Shown here: positions 33,280 to 44,283 of the stretch, piece by piece
How the letters are laid out: each line of letters opens with the position of its first letter
How positions within the stretch are numbered: the stretch's first letter is position 1
Origin: Fragilaria crotonensis
Lineage: Eukaryota > Bacillariophyta > Fragilariophyceae > Fragilariales > Fragilariaceae
Direction of reading: 5' to 3'
Length of the DNA stretch: 54,464 nucleotides
Assembly (NCBI GenBank): GCA_022925895.1
Contig: JAKSYS010000417.1
Location: 1-54,464 of the forward strand
Notes under the pieces: generated by a model
Database searches by the model: none
What the model was told of the DNA's origin: nothing
Seen by the model: only the letters and a program-made list of their open reading frames with translations
Translations under genes and position numbers: made by a program

Positions 33280-34590
33280 ATGTGCGAAGACCGTGTCTCT
33301 CCCCGAAACCAAGCATTGCCAAAACCTCTACGAGTCTTGCTTGTATCAGAAAGCGTCCCTCCTCAAGTCAACGGAATTGCCCGTCGCATTGGGCACTACG
33401 CTGATGGGCTGAAAAAGCTGGGTTGTGAGGTTGATCTTGTATCTCCTCCGTCGCAGTATGCCTTCAACAATCCCTGGAACTCCACTGCCGAGATGATGGT
33501 GATCAAACCAGAAACGTTCCACTCCGTTCTTGCGCAGGACTACGATATTGTCCATGTCGTCCTGCCCCTGAACATCTCTGGGCTGTGGCTACTTGCAGCA
33601 TGCAAGGTTAAGCGCTCTCTGGCTTCATCGGATCCGACGGCTCACAAGACCGCATTGGTAGTGTCTTGGCATTGCAACCTTGCCAAATACACTGAGCTAT
33701 ACATTCCTGACGGCCCCGCTCGCCAGCTTGTGGTCGCCCTTCATAGGATGTGTCATCATAATTTTCTCCCCATACTCTCTGATTGCATTCTCACTCCCAC
33801 CAGAACAACAGAGCCTGATCTCACGAAGTGTTGGGGTCAAACAGGTCAATGCCTCACCGGCATGGAGTTTGGATCGTTCCACCCTGACAACAAGTTCACC
33901 CAATGGGGGCAAGCATGGCAGATGAGCAAGAAGAATTTCTTGGAATCGACTGGTTCTAAGTATTTGATTATCTGTGTATCGAGATTGGCACGAGAGAAGG
34001 GAATCGAAGATCTGCTTCAGGCTATGGAGCACCTTCCAAGTTGCGTCCTGTGGCTCGTAGGAGATGGTAATCATCGTTATGAGTTGGAACAAATTGCGGA
34101 GAACAGCTGCGCTGCTACTCGGATCAAATTTTGGGGCTATCAGAAGGGCAAAGTGCTTCACGCCGCCTACACTGTTGCTGACATCTTTGTGTGTCCATCT
34201 TTGTCCGAGACATTCGGTCAAACTGTGAATGAGGCGTTGGCGTCTGAAATCAAGGTTGCTCTGCCTCGTGTAAATGTCTTTGTCGAAGCCTACGGCGGAT
34301 ATGTTCCTTCGACTGCTTTTTGGGAACCTGGCAATCTGGAGTCGATGGTCGGAACAATCCTGTATCAGTTGAAGATCAATCAACTCCCTGATCGATCCAA
34401 GCTGAAGAGTTGGGACGAAGCTTGTCTCGCGCTTCTAAACCAGTATCGTTCTGTCAAAATACCAGAACATGAGTCCTTGTGGTTTGTGTTCGCCCTGCCT
34501 GTTTGGTGTTTGCTGACATTCCTCACATCAATGAGCTTGTACGTTGTCTCAGCGATCAAGCTCGTGCGCGACAAGGACATTTTGCCATAG
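33280..34590 (+). CDS. GT4-family glycosyltransferase, sulfoquinovosyltransferase (SQD2)-like
   Basis: An intact 436-aa frame. The first ATG is at 33,280 (the frame opens 12 bases earlier with GTG). It has the two-lobed GT-B layout of family 4: an N-terminal VLLVSESVPPQVNGIARR loop (near residue 20), an acceptor-side segment, then SRLAREKGIEDLLQA (about residue 234) and PSLSETFGQTVNEALAS (about 305) with the E-x7-E donor-binding motif. The order resembles SQD2 and related diacylglycerol glycosyltransferases that attach a nucleotide sugar to a lipid. A hydrophobic segment near residues 402-430 could anchor the C-terminus. There is no ASA-F type plastid presequence, so plastid sulfolipid synthesis is not supported by targeting. 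It could be a cytosolic/ER paralogue. It has no intron. It stands alone between repeats and transposons. Confidence 0.7.
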   Translation: MCEDRVSPRNQALPKPLRVLLVSESVPPQVNGIARRIGHYADGLKKLGCEVDLVSPPSQYAFNNPWNSTAEMMVIKPETFHSVLAQDYDIVHVVLPLNISGLWLLAACKVKRSLASSDPTAHKTALVVSWHCNLAKYTELYIPDGPARQLVVALHRMCHHNFLPILSDCILTPTRTTEPDLTKCWGQTGQCLTGMEFGSFHPDNKFTQWGQAWQMSKKNFLESTGSKYLIICVSRLAREKGIEDLLQAMEHLPSCVLWLVGDGNHRYELEQIAENSCAATRIKFWGYQKGKVLHAAYTVADIFVCPSLSETFGQTVNEALASEIKVALPRVNVFVEAYGGYVPSTAFWEPGNLESMVGTILYQLKINQLPDRSKLKSWDEACLALLNQYRSVKIPEHESLWFVFALPVWCLLTFLTSMSLYVVSAIKLVRDKDILP

Positions 34591-35559
34591 CACTGATTCT
34601 CTCTACTCCGGTACGACTAGTTATAACATGGAATAACAGCATGCTTTTTAGTGAACTACGATGTACCAAGTCCGCACCAGGTACAAATTACTCGAGGACT
34701 ACTTTACTATTTGCTCTACTAGAGGCCCATTCTTAGCGAGGAGCGAGGACGCAGTAAAACGGTTTTTCGGTTGTGTCGGCTGCCTTCACATGTTTTCGCG
34801 CCCAAAATTTGAATGTGTACATTCATCGAAAAATCGGAATTTGTATGCACTATTCAGCGAGTCCTACCTACTGTAGACTGTAGTACTGAGTAAGGAGTAG
34901 TACTACATCTTAAAGAGCGCCGCACGTCTGAGCTCCCTTTTCGAGCCGTTCACATTTCAAAGAAATTAGACACTATCATGTGTACCAACAATAATAATAT
35001 GCTTAATAACGAGTATTAACGTATGATGTATGATGCCGGCTGCATGCTGCTTGTGTGCATATGCTGCATATCGCATATCATATTCATAGTGCATCATTGG
35101 CAATATGATCATAGGCATACGAGTACGAGTACGCCTTGCGCAGGGGTGCGTTAACCGTGACCTGTACTGTATCTAACTAGTGCTCCAGTACTGGATCCGA
35201 TTAGAATGCAAGGAAATGACGTCGAGCCGTACCATTTAGCATGCGCTCTCCGTATGTTACTGTTGTACTGGAGTACTGTATCACCGTAGGGCGTACGTGA
35301 AAGGTCAGTATTGTGACGTCATCCTTGACGTCATTTCCATGCATGCTAATCGAAACACGTACTACGAACGTATATGATTTTAATACAATTTTGAGTACAA
35401 CTAGGTACGACGTCGTATTGCTTGAATGTATGTAGGAGCGTCGTACAAGTATCGTATCTCAGTACATGTGTACTTGAGTACATAAACGCAGAAGTATTCA
35501 TACTTCATACTTGTACTCAACAAGTACGAAACGAAAAAGTGGAGACAACAAAAGAACAA
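34591..35559. other. Intergenic region, GTAC-rich
   Basis: No gene. Frequent GTACTC/AGTACT words, e.g. near 35,200-35,290 and 35,440-35,525. A TGACGTCA-type motif occurs around 35,315-35,335 (GTGACGTCATCC, TGACGTCATTTCC). Confidence 0.5.
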
Positions 35560-37684
35560 TTACATAACTAGGTTTGGATTAAGCCTCCCCCTCTTCCTAT
35601 CATCAATGATAGCATTGATTATCTTTGTCACAGACGTTCCGGCACCATACACAGAATAAATATGGTCTATGGCGGTATCAGAGGTCAAACCTTGTTCACC
35701 ATCCTTAGCACCATTCTCCAAATCACATTCCGACGAAAATACTTGTGCTTGGATTTTCCACGTTCCAAGTGTGTAAACTGCGATGCTGGCTTCCTCCTCC
35801 AATACCAAACATGTACTCTGCCCACAGATCATACAAGTTGCGGGGGCATGGGCTCAGACTGGCTGCTGCTGTTCTCGCGAGGTTTTGCAACCCCGCCGCA
35901 GCTAGCATGTTGTCATCATTGTTGCCGCCGCCCCCGACACCAGCGCCAGCAATGGCGCCAGCACCCTGCACAACCCGAACGGCTGCTGTAATTCCCAGCC
36001 TCCTCATGTTCGTATTCACAATTCCAAAGTTCCTCTGCATCCAAGCTCGATCTGCCACCTGAGACAACTTGATCTCGTGGACCTCGCGACGCACCTGCGT
36101 TGCTAATGAATGAACAGCCATCAATTGTGCATTCATCCCCGCTCCCGGCCTCCCTCCTGCTATGCCACCAACAACTGCACCGCCGCCACCGCCGCCTTCG
36201 TCATCTTCAACGTTATCAATCGCATCAATGAAAACACTTCCTTGATCTCCACTTACTATCACAGGCACTCGGTGAATTGGATTGTAGTTCTCGCCCTCAA
36301 CGTCAACTCCTGAAGCCGTAAGGATTTCTTGTAATTCCGTCTTGATTCGATGCTTGAATTCCTCTGGGATGAAGTTATCAGACACGGCATCATTGCAATA
36401 AATGAACCAAAGAAAAGCTTTACCAAGAACCAGTGCACACGAGTCCGGTAATCGTCGACGGATGTTCGGAACAACTTGAGTAAGAACAAACGTCTTCATC
36501 ATTTCAATGTTGGCTCCAGCAGCATCATCGACAACACCGCCATTAACACTCGAGTCTTCATTCGGAAACAAATAGAAACAAGCCCCTCCGATGCATAGCT
36601 TCTCTGCAACTTTAGCATCCGGGTAAGGCAGCTCTACATCGTCATACACATCAGAAACTCGCCCTTTGGATTTCCACCTGCCCCGGATATCTTTCTCGTC
36701 TTTGTTGCATCCACATTTCCGAGCGTGCGTAGCTGCATACTTACGAATGCTGTGACTACCAAGCAAGCACCCACTGTCATCAGCATTACGAGTAAACTCC
36801 TCCATCTTAAATACTTTCTGCCCGAAAATAGTCTGCGCAATATTTTTTGCCTTCTGTCCACCGCTAGGAACATCAACATCGTCGCTAGACGAGAACACAT
36901 ACGGCGAAGCCCCAGCACTCGCATTAGCACGCATATTCATCTCCATCCAAATCGCCAAACTTACCAGGACACAGTACATTGTGTCCATTGATCCCAAGAT
37001 ACTAATTTGCCAGGGAGCATCGCGCTCGTCTCCAACGTTCTTTGACCAATTCAACTTCGTCTTCAAGCAATTCGAAAACGAATCATGAACGCGAAGGTGA
37101 TCTATCAAAACCTGCGTGGTGTCATCGATCCTTCCAATTACATGAAACTGGAAATTGATCAAGGCACTCATACCGTATCGCCACAACATACTGTTACTCA
37201 CGTCACGTAATACTGTGTGCAACGATCGAAACTCCACTTCCGTAATAGCCCTACGAGTCTGAGACATCACACCCTGTTTTCTTACCTCCTTTTTCTTTAC
37301 GCGTTTTATAAGATTGTTGATCTCGATACTTCTTGTTGGGTTCCCTTCACTTCGACCAGCACTCCACACCATAAGTCTGTCGGGATGAAAGAATGAGATA
37401 GCTTTTTTCCAGTACTGCAGCGAACTGGATCTGGCGCCAATTGGGTTAGCATCAACAGGAGGAATAATTGTGCCGAAAGTCCTGAAATTCATCCAACGAA
37501 GCACGTGTTTAGGCTGAATCGCACAAAGCTCAGCATCAGTGTAAATGTAGTCACGAGCAAATGGTTGACCCGCAATAAATGACATCAGGCTGTCTAGTGA
37601 GGGTTTGTACTGTTTGCCAGTGCCACCAAGAAAACGCTGGGCACGTTGTGCTTCATTTTGAGCTTTGTTTTGAGCAATATCCAT
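35560..37684 (-). mobile_element. Crypton-like tyrosine recombinase (CryptonS type), nearly intact
   Basis: ATG at 37,684 opens a 653-aa frame. The tyrosine-recombinase catalytic residues are in order: R185 (HVIGRIDDTT), K208/K210 (LKTKLNWSKN), H311 and R314 (GSHSIRKYAATHA), W337 (IRGRWKSK) and Y347 (VSDVYDDVELPY). The R314-to-W337 spacing of 23 equals that in Cre, and Y follows W by ten residues. This enzyme class recombines DNA through a covalent 3'-phosphotyrosine, and Cryptons use it to move as circles. The C-terminal half is coiled and Gly-rich, ending LYDLWAEYMFGIGG. The true tail continues after two single-base shifts: around 35,795 (frame reading KPASQFTHLERGK) and around 35,695, then GLTSDTAIDHIYSVYGAG down to 35,560. 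The damage is confined to the tail, so the core is intact. No introns are evident. Confidence 0.85.
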
Positions 37685-37689
37685 GTTGA

Positions 37690-38935
37690 CACCTGCTCAA
37701 CTGTGTGTCAAATTAAATGGATGGTGGAGAAAATACATCACGGCAACAAGGCCAGAAATTTGTAGCGATCGAATCTGATCTCCTTCAAGGTGTATCCTGA
37801 AATATTGTCTCCGAACTGTTGAATTTCGTTGTATTCGTGTCAGTAAAAAATCGACTCCACATGCGATAAGGGTTGAATTTACATACCATGCCCCGCTTGA
37901 GAACAATTCTGTATGTTAATATACATAATCTACAATGGCCATACCCCATTTTGAGAGCTGGGTATAGATACTAGGTCTACAGATTTGTACAATAGCAATA
38001 CAACATTGGTTGTATTTCCCAGACTCTACTACAATACAGTCGCACAATATTTGTGGTCGAGCATGTAAGGCCAATCCTTATCTTGCCACCAAAACCAAAA
38101 CCAAAACCAAAACCAAAACCAAAACCAAAACCAAAACCAAAACCAGTCTTGGGTCATTTTGGTTTTGGTTGTCACAAAAATCAACCCTTACCATGGGCCC
38201 CCTTTTGTCCCTAACGGGTTATGAAGCTTGTGCCATTTTGGTTGTCTCTGTAATAATAACCTATTCGCAACCGAAATTAAGTTTATTTCGGTTGGCCGAC
38301 CGAAATGGACCACAGTGCACTGAAATTCCATGTTCCCTCGCGACACATAAAAATGAAGGTTGCTGATTGGCTGACAGAGTTCTTGCAGACTACAGTAGTC
38401 GAGTACATACTAATACTCCTAGCTAGTGCCGGTAAGACAGAACAAAAGTATGAACAACCCTCGTTTGTAATGACAATTCTATGACACGGCCTCCTCTGCT
38501 TTGCTTTTACTATGATTCATCAGTAGCTACTCCCGCGTCCTCGTTCACAAGACGACAGCACTGCCGATGGTGGCGTGTTGAAAAAGGCGCCGGAGTCGTC
38601 ATTTGCTGATGATTTGGATTTGTCGTACTTGTACCTGACGTGCGACGTGCGACATGTCATGCTATGTCCGATCTGGACGAAGCAGCAAACCAAGATTCCG
38701 TTTTGACTACTTCGAATACCGTTTTCGTTACAGTTTACGGTAAGGGTAACAAAATTACAAGAACAAAAATGACGTGCAATTTTATTAGGTTTCTATTAAA
38801 TCGCATTTTGGTAATGGTTTTTCGTCGCAAGATAAGGATTGGCCTAAGTATTTGGTTTCTTTTTTGGAAGACTTCCACCAGTACTACTCTATCGGTAGTA
38901 GGTACTAGGTACCAGTACTTGTCCTGGTTCTGCTA
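37690..38935. other. Intergenic region with a (CCAAAA)n microsatellite
   Basis: No gene found. An (CCAAAA)9 array and a nearby inverted TTTTGG run are at 38,089-38,170. The remainder is non-coding up to repeat copy B. Confidence 0.5.
38089..38142 (+). repeat. Hexanucleotide microsatellite (CCAAAA)9
   Basis: Nine perfect units, then after about 14 bases the inverted partner TTTTGGTTTTGG (38,157-38,168), so the locus can form a hairpin. Confidence 0.95.
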
Positions 38936-39823
38936 GGTTTCGGGTTAACGGAACCTGTCGACGCGCTGGTCGGCGTAAGGTTCGGGTTAAGAACCAGGAC
39001 GTAACCGTTACGGGGTACGCCCCCAGTAGGTAAGTGTCTAGTACGACACTGACTACTGCTTAGTTCATCTATAAACGGTACAGCTACACAGTGCTGTCTA
39101 CCGCTACAGATAACGATACATGTACTATCTGTCATTCTATCGCTACATAAATGTGCGAGAGACTGACTAGTAGAAATATTGCATGTCATATAGTGTGTAC
39201 TGTCTAATAGTTTATCGTTATGTACAGTAACGTTAAACTCAGACATGCACAATGCACATACTATCAATGGGCAGAGGAAGTGGAGTGCGATGAGTACTGT
39301 TGTACTGATCGCCGTGTTGTGCTGTATTGTCGTTGTAGTGAGTACCGTCGTACTGGCTACTAATATTTGTACAGAGCACGGTGTATATGATGTGACGACG
39401 ACGGCGGGTAAAAACGCGTCATGGTCAATCATCATCATCGTGAGAAAAATATGCAGTAAGTAAAAAGGTGAGTGACACTAAAAATGTACAAAATTGACAA
39501 TTGTGGGAAAAGAGAGAGGGCGACCGAAATGAGAGGTCTGAGAGAAGGGAGTGTTCCTTTGGAACAAGGAACACTCCTCGTTTCGGGGAGACGTCATTTC
39601 GTGCCGCGGCGTTGTTTTTGGTATACAAGGCGTTGAGCCTGGTTTGAAATTGATTGTTCAATCTCATGGGATGAGATGAACATGGTTTGAATCGACGTGA
39701 GTTTTGATTCCAGTCGTGTAGTGTCGCACTGGTTACTGGAGCATCGATGTATTGTTTTACTGTGCACTCGGGAAACAGTAATTAGGGATAGGGATAATGT
39801 AAAAATATACAGGGCGATACGGA
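38936..39823 (+). repeat. Direct repeat copy B (about 0.89 kb)
   Basis: It is homologous to copy A in the same orientation, from GGTTTCGGGTTAACGGAACC to GGGCGATACGG, with small indels and substitutions. It ends only about 190 bp before the VPS39-like start codon. An open - strand frame (39,438-38,905) corresponds to part of the copy A frame. Confidence 0.85.
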
Positions 39824-40009
39824 ATGTTTAACAGGTTCTTCTACATATGTAGGCATGCACACTTCATCTGATAGTTCCTCGGGCACTGGGGTGCTGGGGA
39901 CACCCTCTAGCACATCTCCCCACCTGCATCAGGGATCAGGATCACCTATCACCTATCACCATCACCTCATCGGTCTATCGGCAATCGGAAAAAGGGCTGC
40001 ATTTTCGTC

Positions 40010-43000
40010 ATGCCAACATCTTCTTCATCTGTCCCGCTTTCGTGGGATCTCCGCAGTCCGTCGTCACCGCGGTCTCTTTGCATTTTTCGGGCTCCGGTTG
40101 ACGCAACGAATCCTTTCGAATCAGCAACGGAGGAGGCTATCGTCTTTGGGACTGAACGGGGATCTTTGCATTATCGTTGCTACCATGTCGAAGGCAACGG
40201 ACTGCAACAACCACTGGAGGCGTCTCGAAGTACGCAGCCTATCAATCAATCGAATGTTCTTCCAGGAGCCGGATCCATTGTGTCGATTGTTGCTGTAGGA
40301 CCGAACACATTTCTGATGCTCATCGACGACAACCGCGGAACTTCTGCGAATCAGCCCGGCGCATACGCCTCACAACTAGTAGCGTTAAGACAGGGAATCT
40401 TTCAGTCCCTCCCTGTCAAGACTCCTAGAATGAGTGGTGCCACGTATTTGTCAGAGTTGGGTCTCGTTTATTCGGCTGGGAGACAGATTGCAAACTTGAT
40501 GCACGAGTCATTCGCCAAGCAAAACAGCGGTGCAAGTACACACTCCTTCAATCATTTGACATCTATTCCACTTCCTGGTGTCAGATCTGGACCAGATGCG
40601 CTGGAAATTACCTGCGATGCACAAGTTGTGGTCGCTGCCGTGGGATCTGTCTTTTACGCAGTGTCAATCGCGACTGGGTCTTCGACAAAGATATTGTCCT
40701 TCAACAACTCCTCTCAAGTGCATCCGATTCTGATTCGTGACATTAAAGACAAGTCGACAGACTGGTCGGCCTTGATTCTGTGTAGTGGTCGTGAATGTGC
40801 CGTTGTCGATCTGTGGAAAGCTCCCGATTCAGAAACAGTCACAGCTGTTCCTCGTCATTCCATTCAAACACCGTCACCCATTCTGAACATTGCCAGCTTG
40901 TGGCCCTGGATTGCATTGCTTACATCGGATGGCCTCATTTCACTGCGAAGCCCTGCTTGTCTCGCCATCCCCTTGCGCACCGTGGAAGTTGGGACTCGCC
41001 CTAACGATTTCTTCGCTCTGAAGAGAATTTCGAGTGACACAATCGCGTCTCTTTCCTACGGGGGAGAATGCTTGCTTCTCAAATGCAGTCCCGACACAAA
41101 GCAGGTAAGAATGTCCATCATTTGGGATTGCAATTTCGTTCAAGATCATTGCAAGTCGAACGCTAATCCCCTATTGCCAGGACTTGGCTGACCGTTTGAT
41201 ACGGCTGTCCATTGATGCCTTTGGTGCAAATGGTTTTCCTCGCTCTCAAGTGGCGGAAGCTGTCGGCGCTTCTTTCACGGCAACATCATACGTCGGTCCT
41301 GAAGCCAATGCAAATGCGAGGTCGCTCCTGAAGCAATACCTCGAAGCCATTCTCGGACTCGCGGACTTTGTTTCAGGTTCAAGCTCAACGTGGCCTGGAG
41401 GCGAAGACGTGTCGACCGTTTGTGCCACTGCCCTTCTCTGCCTTACGTGTGCACAAGATACAACAAATGCCACGCTTGCCAATCGGGCCGCGAAGGAAGC
41501 ATGCAGCAAAGTTGGGATAAGATTCGCTCAACCTCGAGATGCTGATGTTGAGGTTTGTGAGTTGGTTTCAGAAAAGATGCTTCGTGAAGCTGCACAGTCT
41601 ATTGAACTTCTCAACGCTAGCCCCGCAATCTCGTCTGCCAACAAGGCAAACAAGCACCTTGGATTCATTGAAGCCGCCATTTGGCTCATGCGAGCATGTG
41701 GTCGCCATGACAGATCGTTTGATATTTTGGAAACAAAGCTAAGACCCGGCGAAGGTGGGTGGTCAGCGATCAAGTACGAGTCGTATACTGCCACTCATTT
41801 GTCCGATTTGTGGGCTCATAGTGGTGGTCAAGAGTTGGTTCTAACTTTTCCTGCAACCATAAGACTCTTGGAAACGAATCCTACGCTTGGATTGTCTGTG
41901 TTTACTGCAAGTCATCCGCACACATCCGAGCATTGGAGAAAAATGGTGGCTCGCGCCGATCCACTGAATCAACACGCGGCCCAAGTTGTGCAATTACTGA
42001 AATCCATTCAGCCGATGGTGAGGGAGGATGAACAAAGTAAGGACGACCCTACAATTCTCCCTCTCGACACAGGACGAGCTTTGGCAGTCACCTATCTCGA
42101 GTCGGCAATTGGAATTCATACTGGCCGTCCTACTCAGAAAGACGCTTTTGACGCCCTCCCTGCTGATCAAGCGATGGAGAATATAGCTGTGAGCCTTCAT
42201 GATGAACTAAGTTTCTTGCTGCTTGAGGGGATCATCAGCGAAAGAGGCGACAACGATGGTGGCGAGGACAGTTCGCTTGGGAAAATCTATCGGAACAAAT
42301 TTCGTCAACTCTTGAGGTGGCCTCTCGCGAAGGTGCGATCTGAACGGCTCCTTGCGTCTCTTCCTTCGTCTTTTTTGGAAGAGCAAGCTTTGCTGCTAGG
42401 ACGCCTTGGTCGTCATGAGGACGCATTGCGCATTCTCTACGTTGAATGTAAAAGTTTGGATCTTGCTCTGCAATACTGTGATGCGAGGCATGCCCAAAAG
42501 CAACTCAGGGACGGTTGTGCGTACTTGCCACTTATTCGTGTCACCTTGGAGGCCGACCCAGATCCCACGCAGTCATCAGCGATACAAGTCCTCGCCATGA
42601 GAAGCAATGCCATAGATCGCGCTTCGGCGCTTCGACTGCTCCCGAAATCAGTTCCTGTCAGTGCAGTTGCTCGTCCGTTCTTGATCCCAGCATTGGTTGA
42701 CTCCGAGTCGGAGATTCGAAGACTCACAGTGACTTCAGCACTGCTCAGATCGAAGTATCTGTCGCTGAAGCAGAAATTGACAGAGACGCAACTCAAAGCA
42801 CAGTCAACACTCCAGGGAGTTCCCCAACTTCGGAGTATGAGGCTTGGAGACCCGCTGCATTCGACAAAACCTATGAAGATTCGACCCGTTCACACCGCGT
42901 CATCCACCTTCCCAGATTTATTGATTATCAAACACTTTTTCCCTCGCTATCTCGTGATTCAAGCGAAGATTACGAACTCTGCGGCAAGCGTTGAGGGCAG

Positions 43001-43295
43001 AGCATTGTGTGATTTAGCCTTTATTGTAGCTGAGTCCTCGGATGAAGCGATCCAGCCGGCCCTTCAAGTGCCATTGAAGATGCTACCGTTTCAATCGTCG
43101 GGAAGCTCGTGGTGCGTCTTGTCGGCGAACCCTCAAAGGATGGATGGAATCGCGATTTTGACATGCGAGCTGCGTTACGGAGTTTCTACAACTGATTCCA
43201 CCGGGATCGCACTTTCCTTCAGTGGCGCGATCACGGGGCGAAACTACGTCGAAGAATTGCAAGATATGGAAGTCCATGCTTCGCACTTTACATGA
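40010..43295 (+). CDS. VPS39/TGFBRAP1-family tethering protein with a gamma-COP appendage-like C-terminus
   Basis: Two exons, 40,010-41,104 and 41,181-43,295, joined at a 76-bp phase-0 intron (GTAAGA...CCAG) give 1069 aa. The N-terminal third is repetitive beta-strand sequence that fits the CNH propeller of VPS39-family subunits of HOPS/CORVET, which tether endosomes and vacuoles before fusion. The VPS39_1-type segment is LPSSFLEEQALLLGRLGRHE and the following residues to LALQYCD (about 755-805); the VPS39_2-type segment is AIQVLAMRSNAIDRASALRL to LRSKYLSLKQKL (about 831-890). Where family members have a C-terminal zinc finger, this protein has about 160 residues (909-1069) with KHFFPRYLVIQAKITNS, VPLKMLPFQSSGSSW and YVEELQDMEVHA. 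That pattern resembles the coatomer gamma-subunit ear. No CxxC pair is present there. The start codon is chosen as the first ATG of the open frame, just beyond repeat copy B. Family is firm; the ear assignment is by eye. Confidence 0.8.
41105..41180 (+). other. Intron of the VPS39-like gene
   Basis: GTAAGA donor and CTATTGCCAG acceptor, 76 bp, phase 0. Removing it joins PDTKQ to DLADRLIRL and keeps one frame from start to stop. Confidence 0.85.
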
Positions 43296-43884
43296 GCTAG
43301 AATCACTGCCAAGCCAGATTTTTCGTAGTAGCTTATTAATTGCTTTCCGGGGCCATGGCTGGGTCCTCATCCGGCGAACGACAGGCTTTTGCTTCCCAAT
43401 CCATGTAGCTCAGAGGCAATGATGGTTGGTGATTATCTGCCTTCTTACCCAATCAGCCCTACCTGCGCTTGTCATTTGTTGTTTGTCTCTGTTGTGTCAA
43501 CGAAACCACCAATTCGATGGCAGGTCATGTACCTTGTTTGTAACACAGTGCAAGACGTAGGTTGACTGTCACTCACTCTGAACATCGCAAAGGAAACTAA
43601 GTCTGATATTTGAAGGATTGCGAGCTGTGTAATGAGATTCAACTAAATGCCTTTTTCGAGATTTGAAGGCATGGTTGATAGGTACCGACCAAAAGCAGTT
43701 AGTTTGCCGTGCGCGCATCTCATTTAAACGGCTTAATTGAGCATTTTACAATATATTCCCTATTACTTATGAATGGATGGCGACTGAACTTCAGTACGTC
43801 GCATGACGACCGAAGAACTAGCAAAGGAATACTTTGAAATGCAAGTCATCACCAGAAATAATAGACAAAAATTCTGGTCATTCC
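43296..43884. other. Intergenic region
   Basis: No gene is seen between the VPS39-like stop and the small - strand ORF. Confidence 0.5.
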
Positions 43885-44283
43885 TCAAGGATGAACGTAT
43901 GGAACTGTGGTACCGATCAGTTCAAAGAATCCTGTCCATGCCGAATCAGGCTGTCTAGTTGTCTCGAACTTCTTTGTTTCAGGGATCCGTTTACTCGCAC
44001 TAGATGGTGGCATTAAAAGGCTTGCAAGCTCATGTAACGGGGGCAGAGAATCTTTCATCTCCTGTGTCACTTGGGGCATGGTGCTCCTCCTTCTTGTCGA
44101 AGAAGGTTTCAGTTCGGTGCCATCTGTTTCAAAGCCCGAGGGAAGCGTTGGAAGAGACGCTCGTCTCCCGGTGGCATTCGTCGTTGCGTTCTTTTGTCGA
44201 TACGACTTTCCCTTCTTCAATTCAATAGTAATGACTTCAGGAATGGTTGGGTCTTTATCCATAGCTTGGGGGATCATCTTCAT
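43885..44283 (-). CDS. Small hypothetical protein (132 aa)
   Basis: An intact - strand frame from ATG 44,283. The product is basic and Ser/Thr/Pro-rich (KKGKSYRQKNATTNATGRR, STRRRSTMPQVTQEMKD), without membrane segments or motifs I recognise, and may be largely disordered. An overlapping + strand frame of similar length (43,907-44,320) is hydrophobic and less convincing. It sits alone in a 2.8-kb gap between two well-supported genes, so it could be a chance ORF. A coding signal such as conservation would be needed to settle this. Confidence 0.3.
   Translation of the reverse strand: MKMIPQAMDKDPTIPEVITIELKKGKSYRQKNATTNATGRRASLPTLPSGFETDGTELKPSSTRRRSTMPQVTQEMKDSLPPLHELASLLMPPSSASKRIPETKKFETTRQPDSAWTGFFELIGTTVPYVHP

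Noticed and set aside
38089-38142. Telomere or internal telomeric repeat
   Set aside because: CCAAAA/TTTTGG is not the expected diatom telomere (TTAGGG), and it lies between genes with no other subtelomeric sign.
41246-41794. - strand ORFs (87 and 88 aa) antisense to the VPS39-like gene
   Set aside because: They are antisense shadows of a well-supported coding frame.
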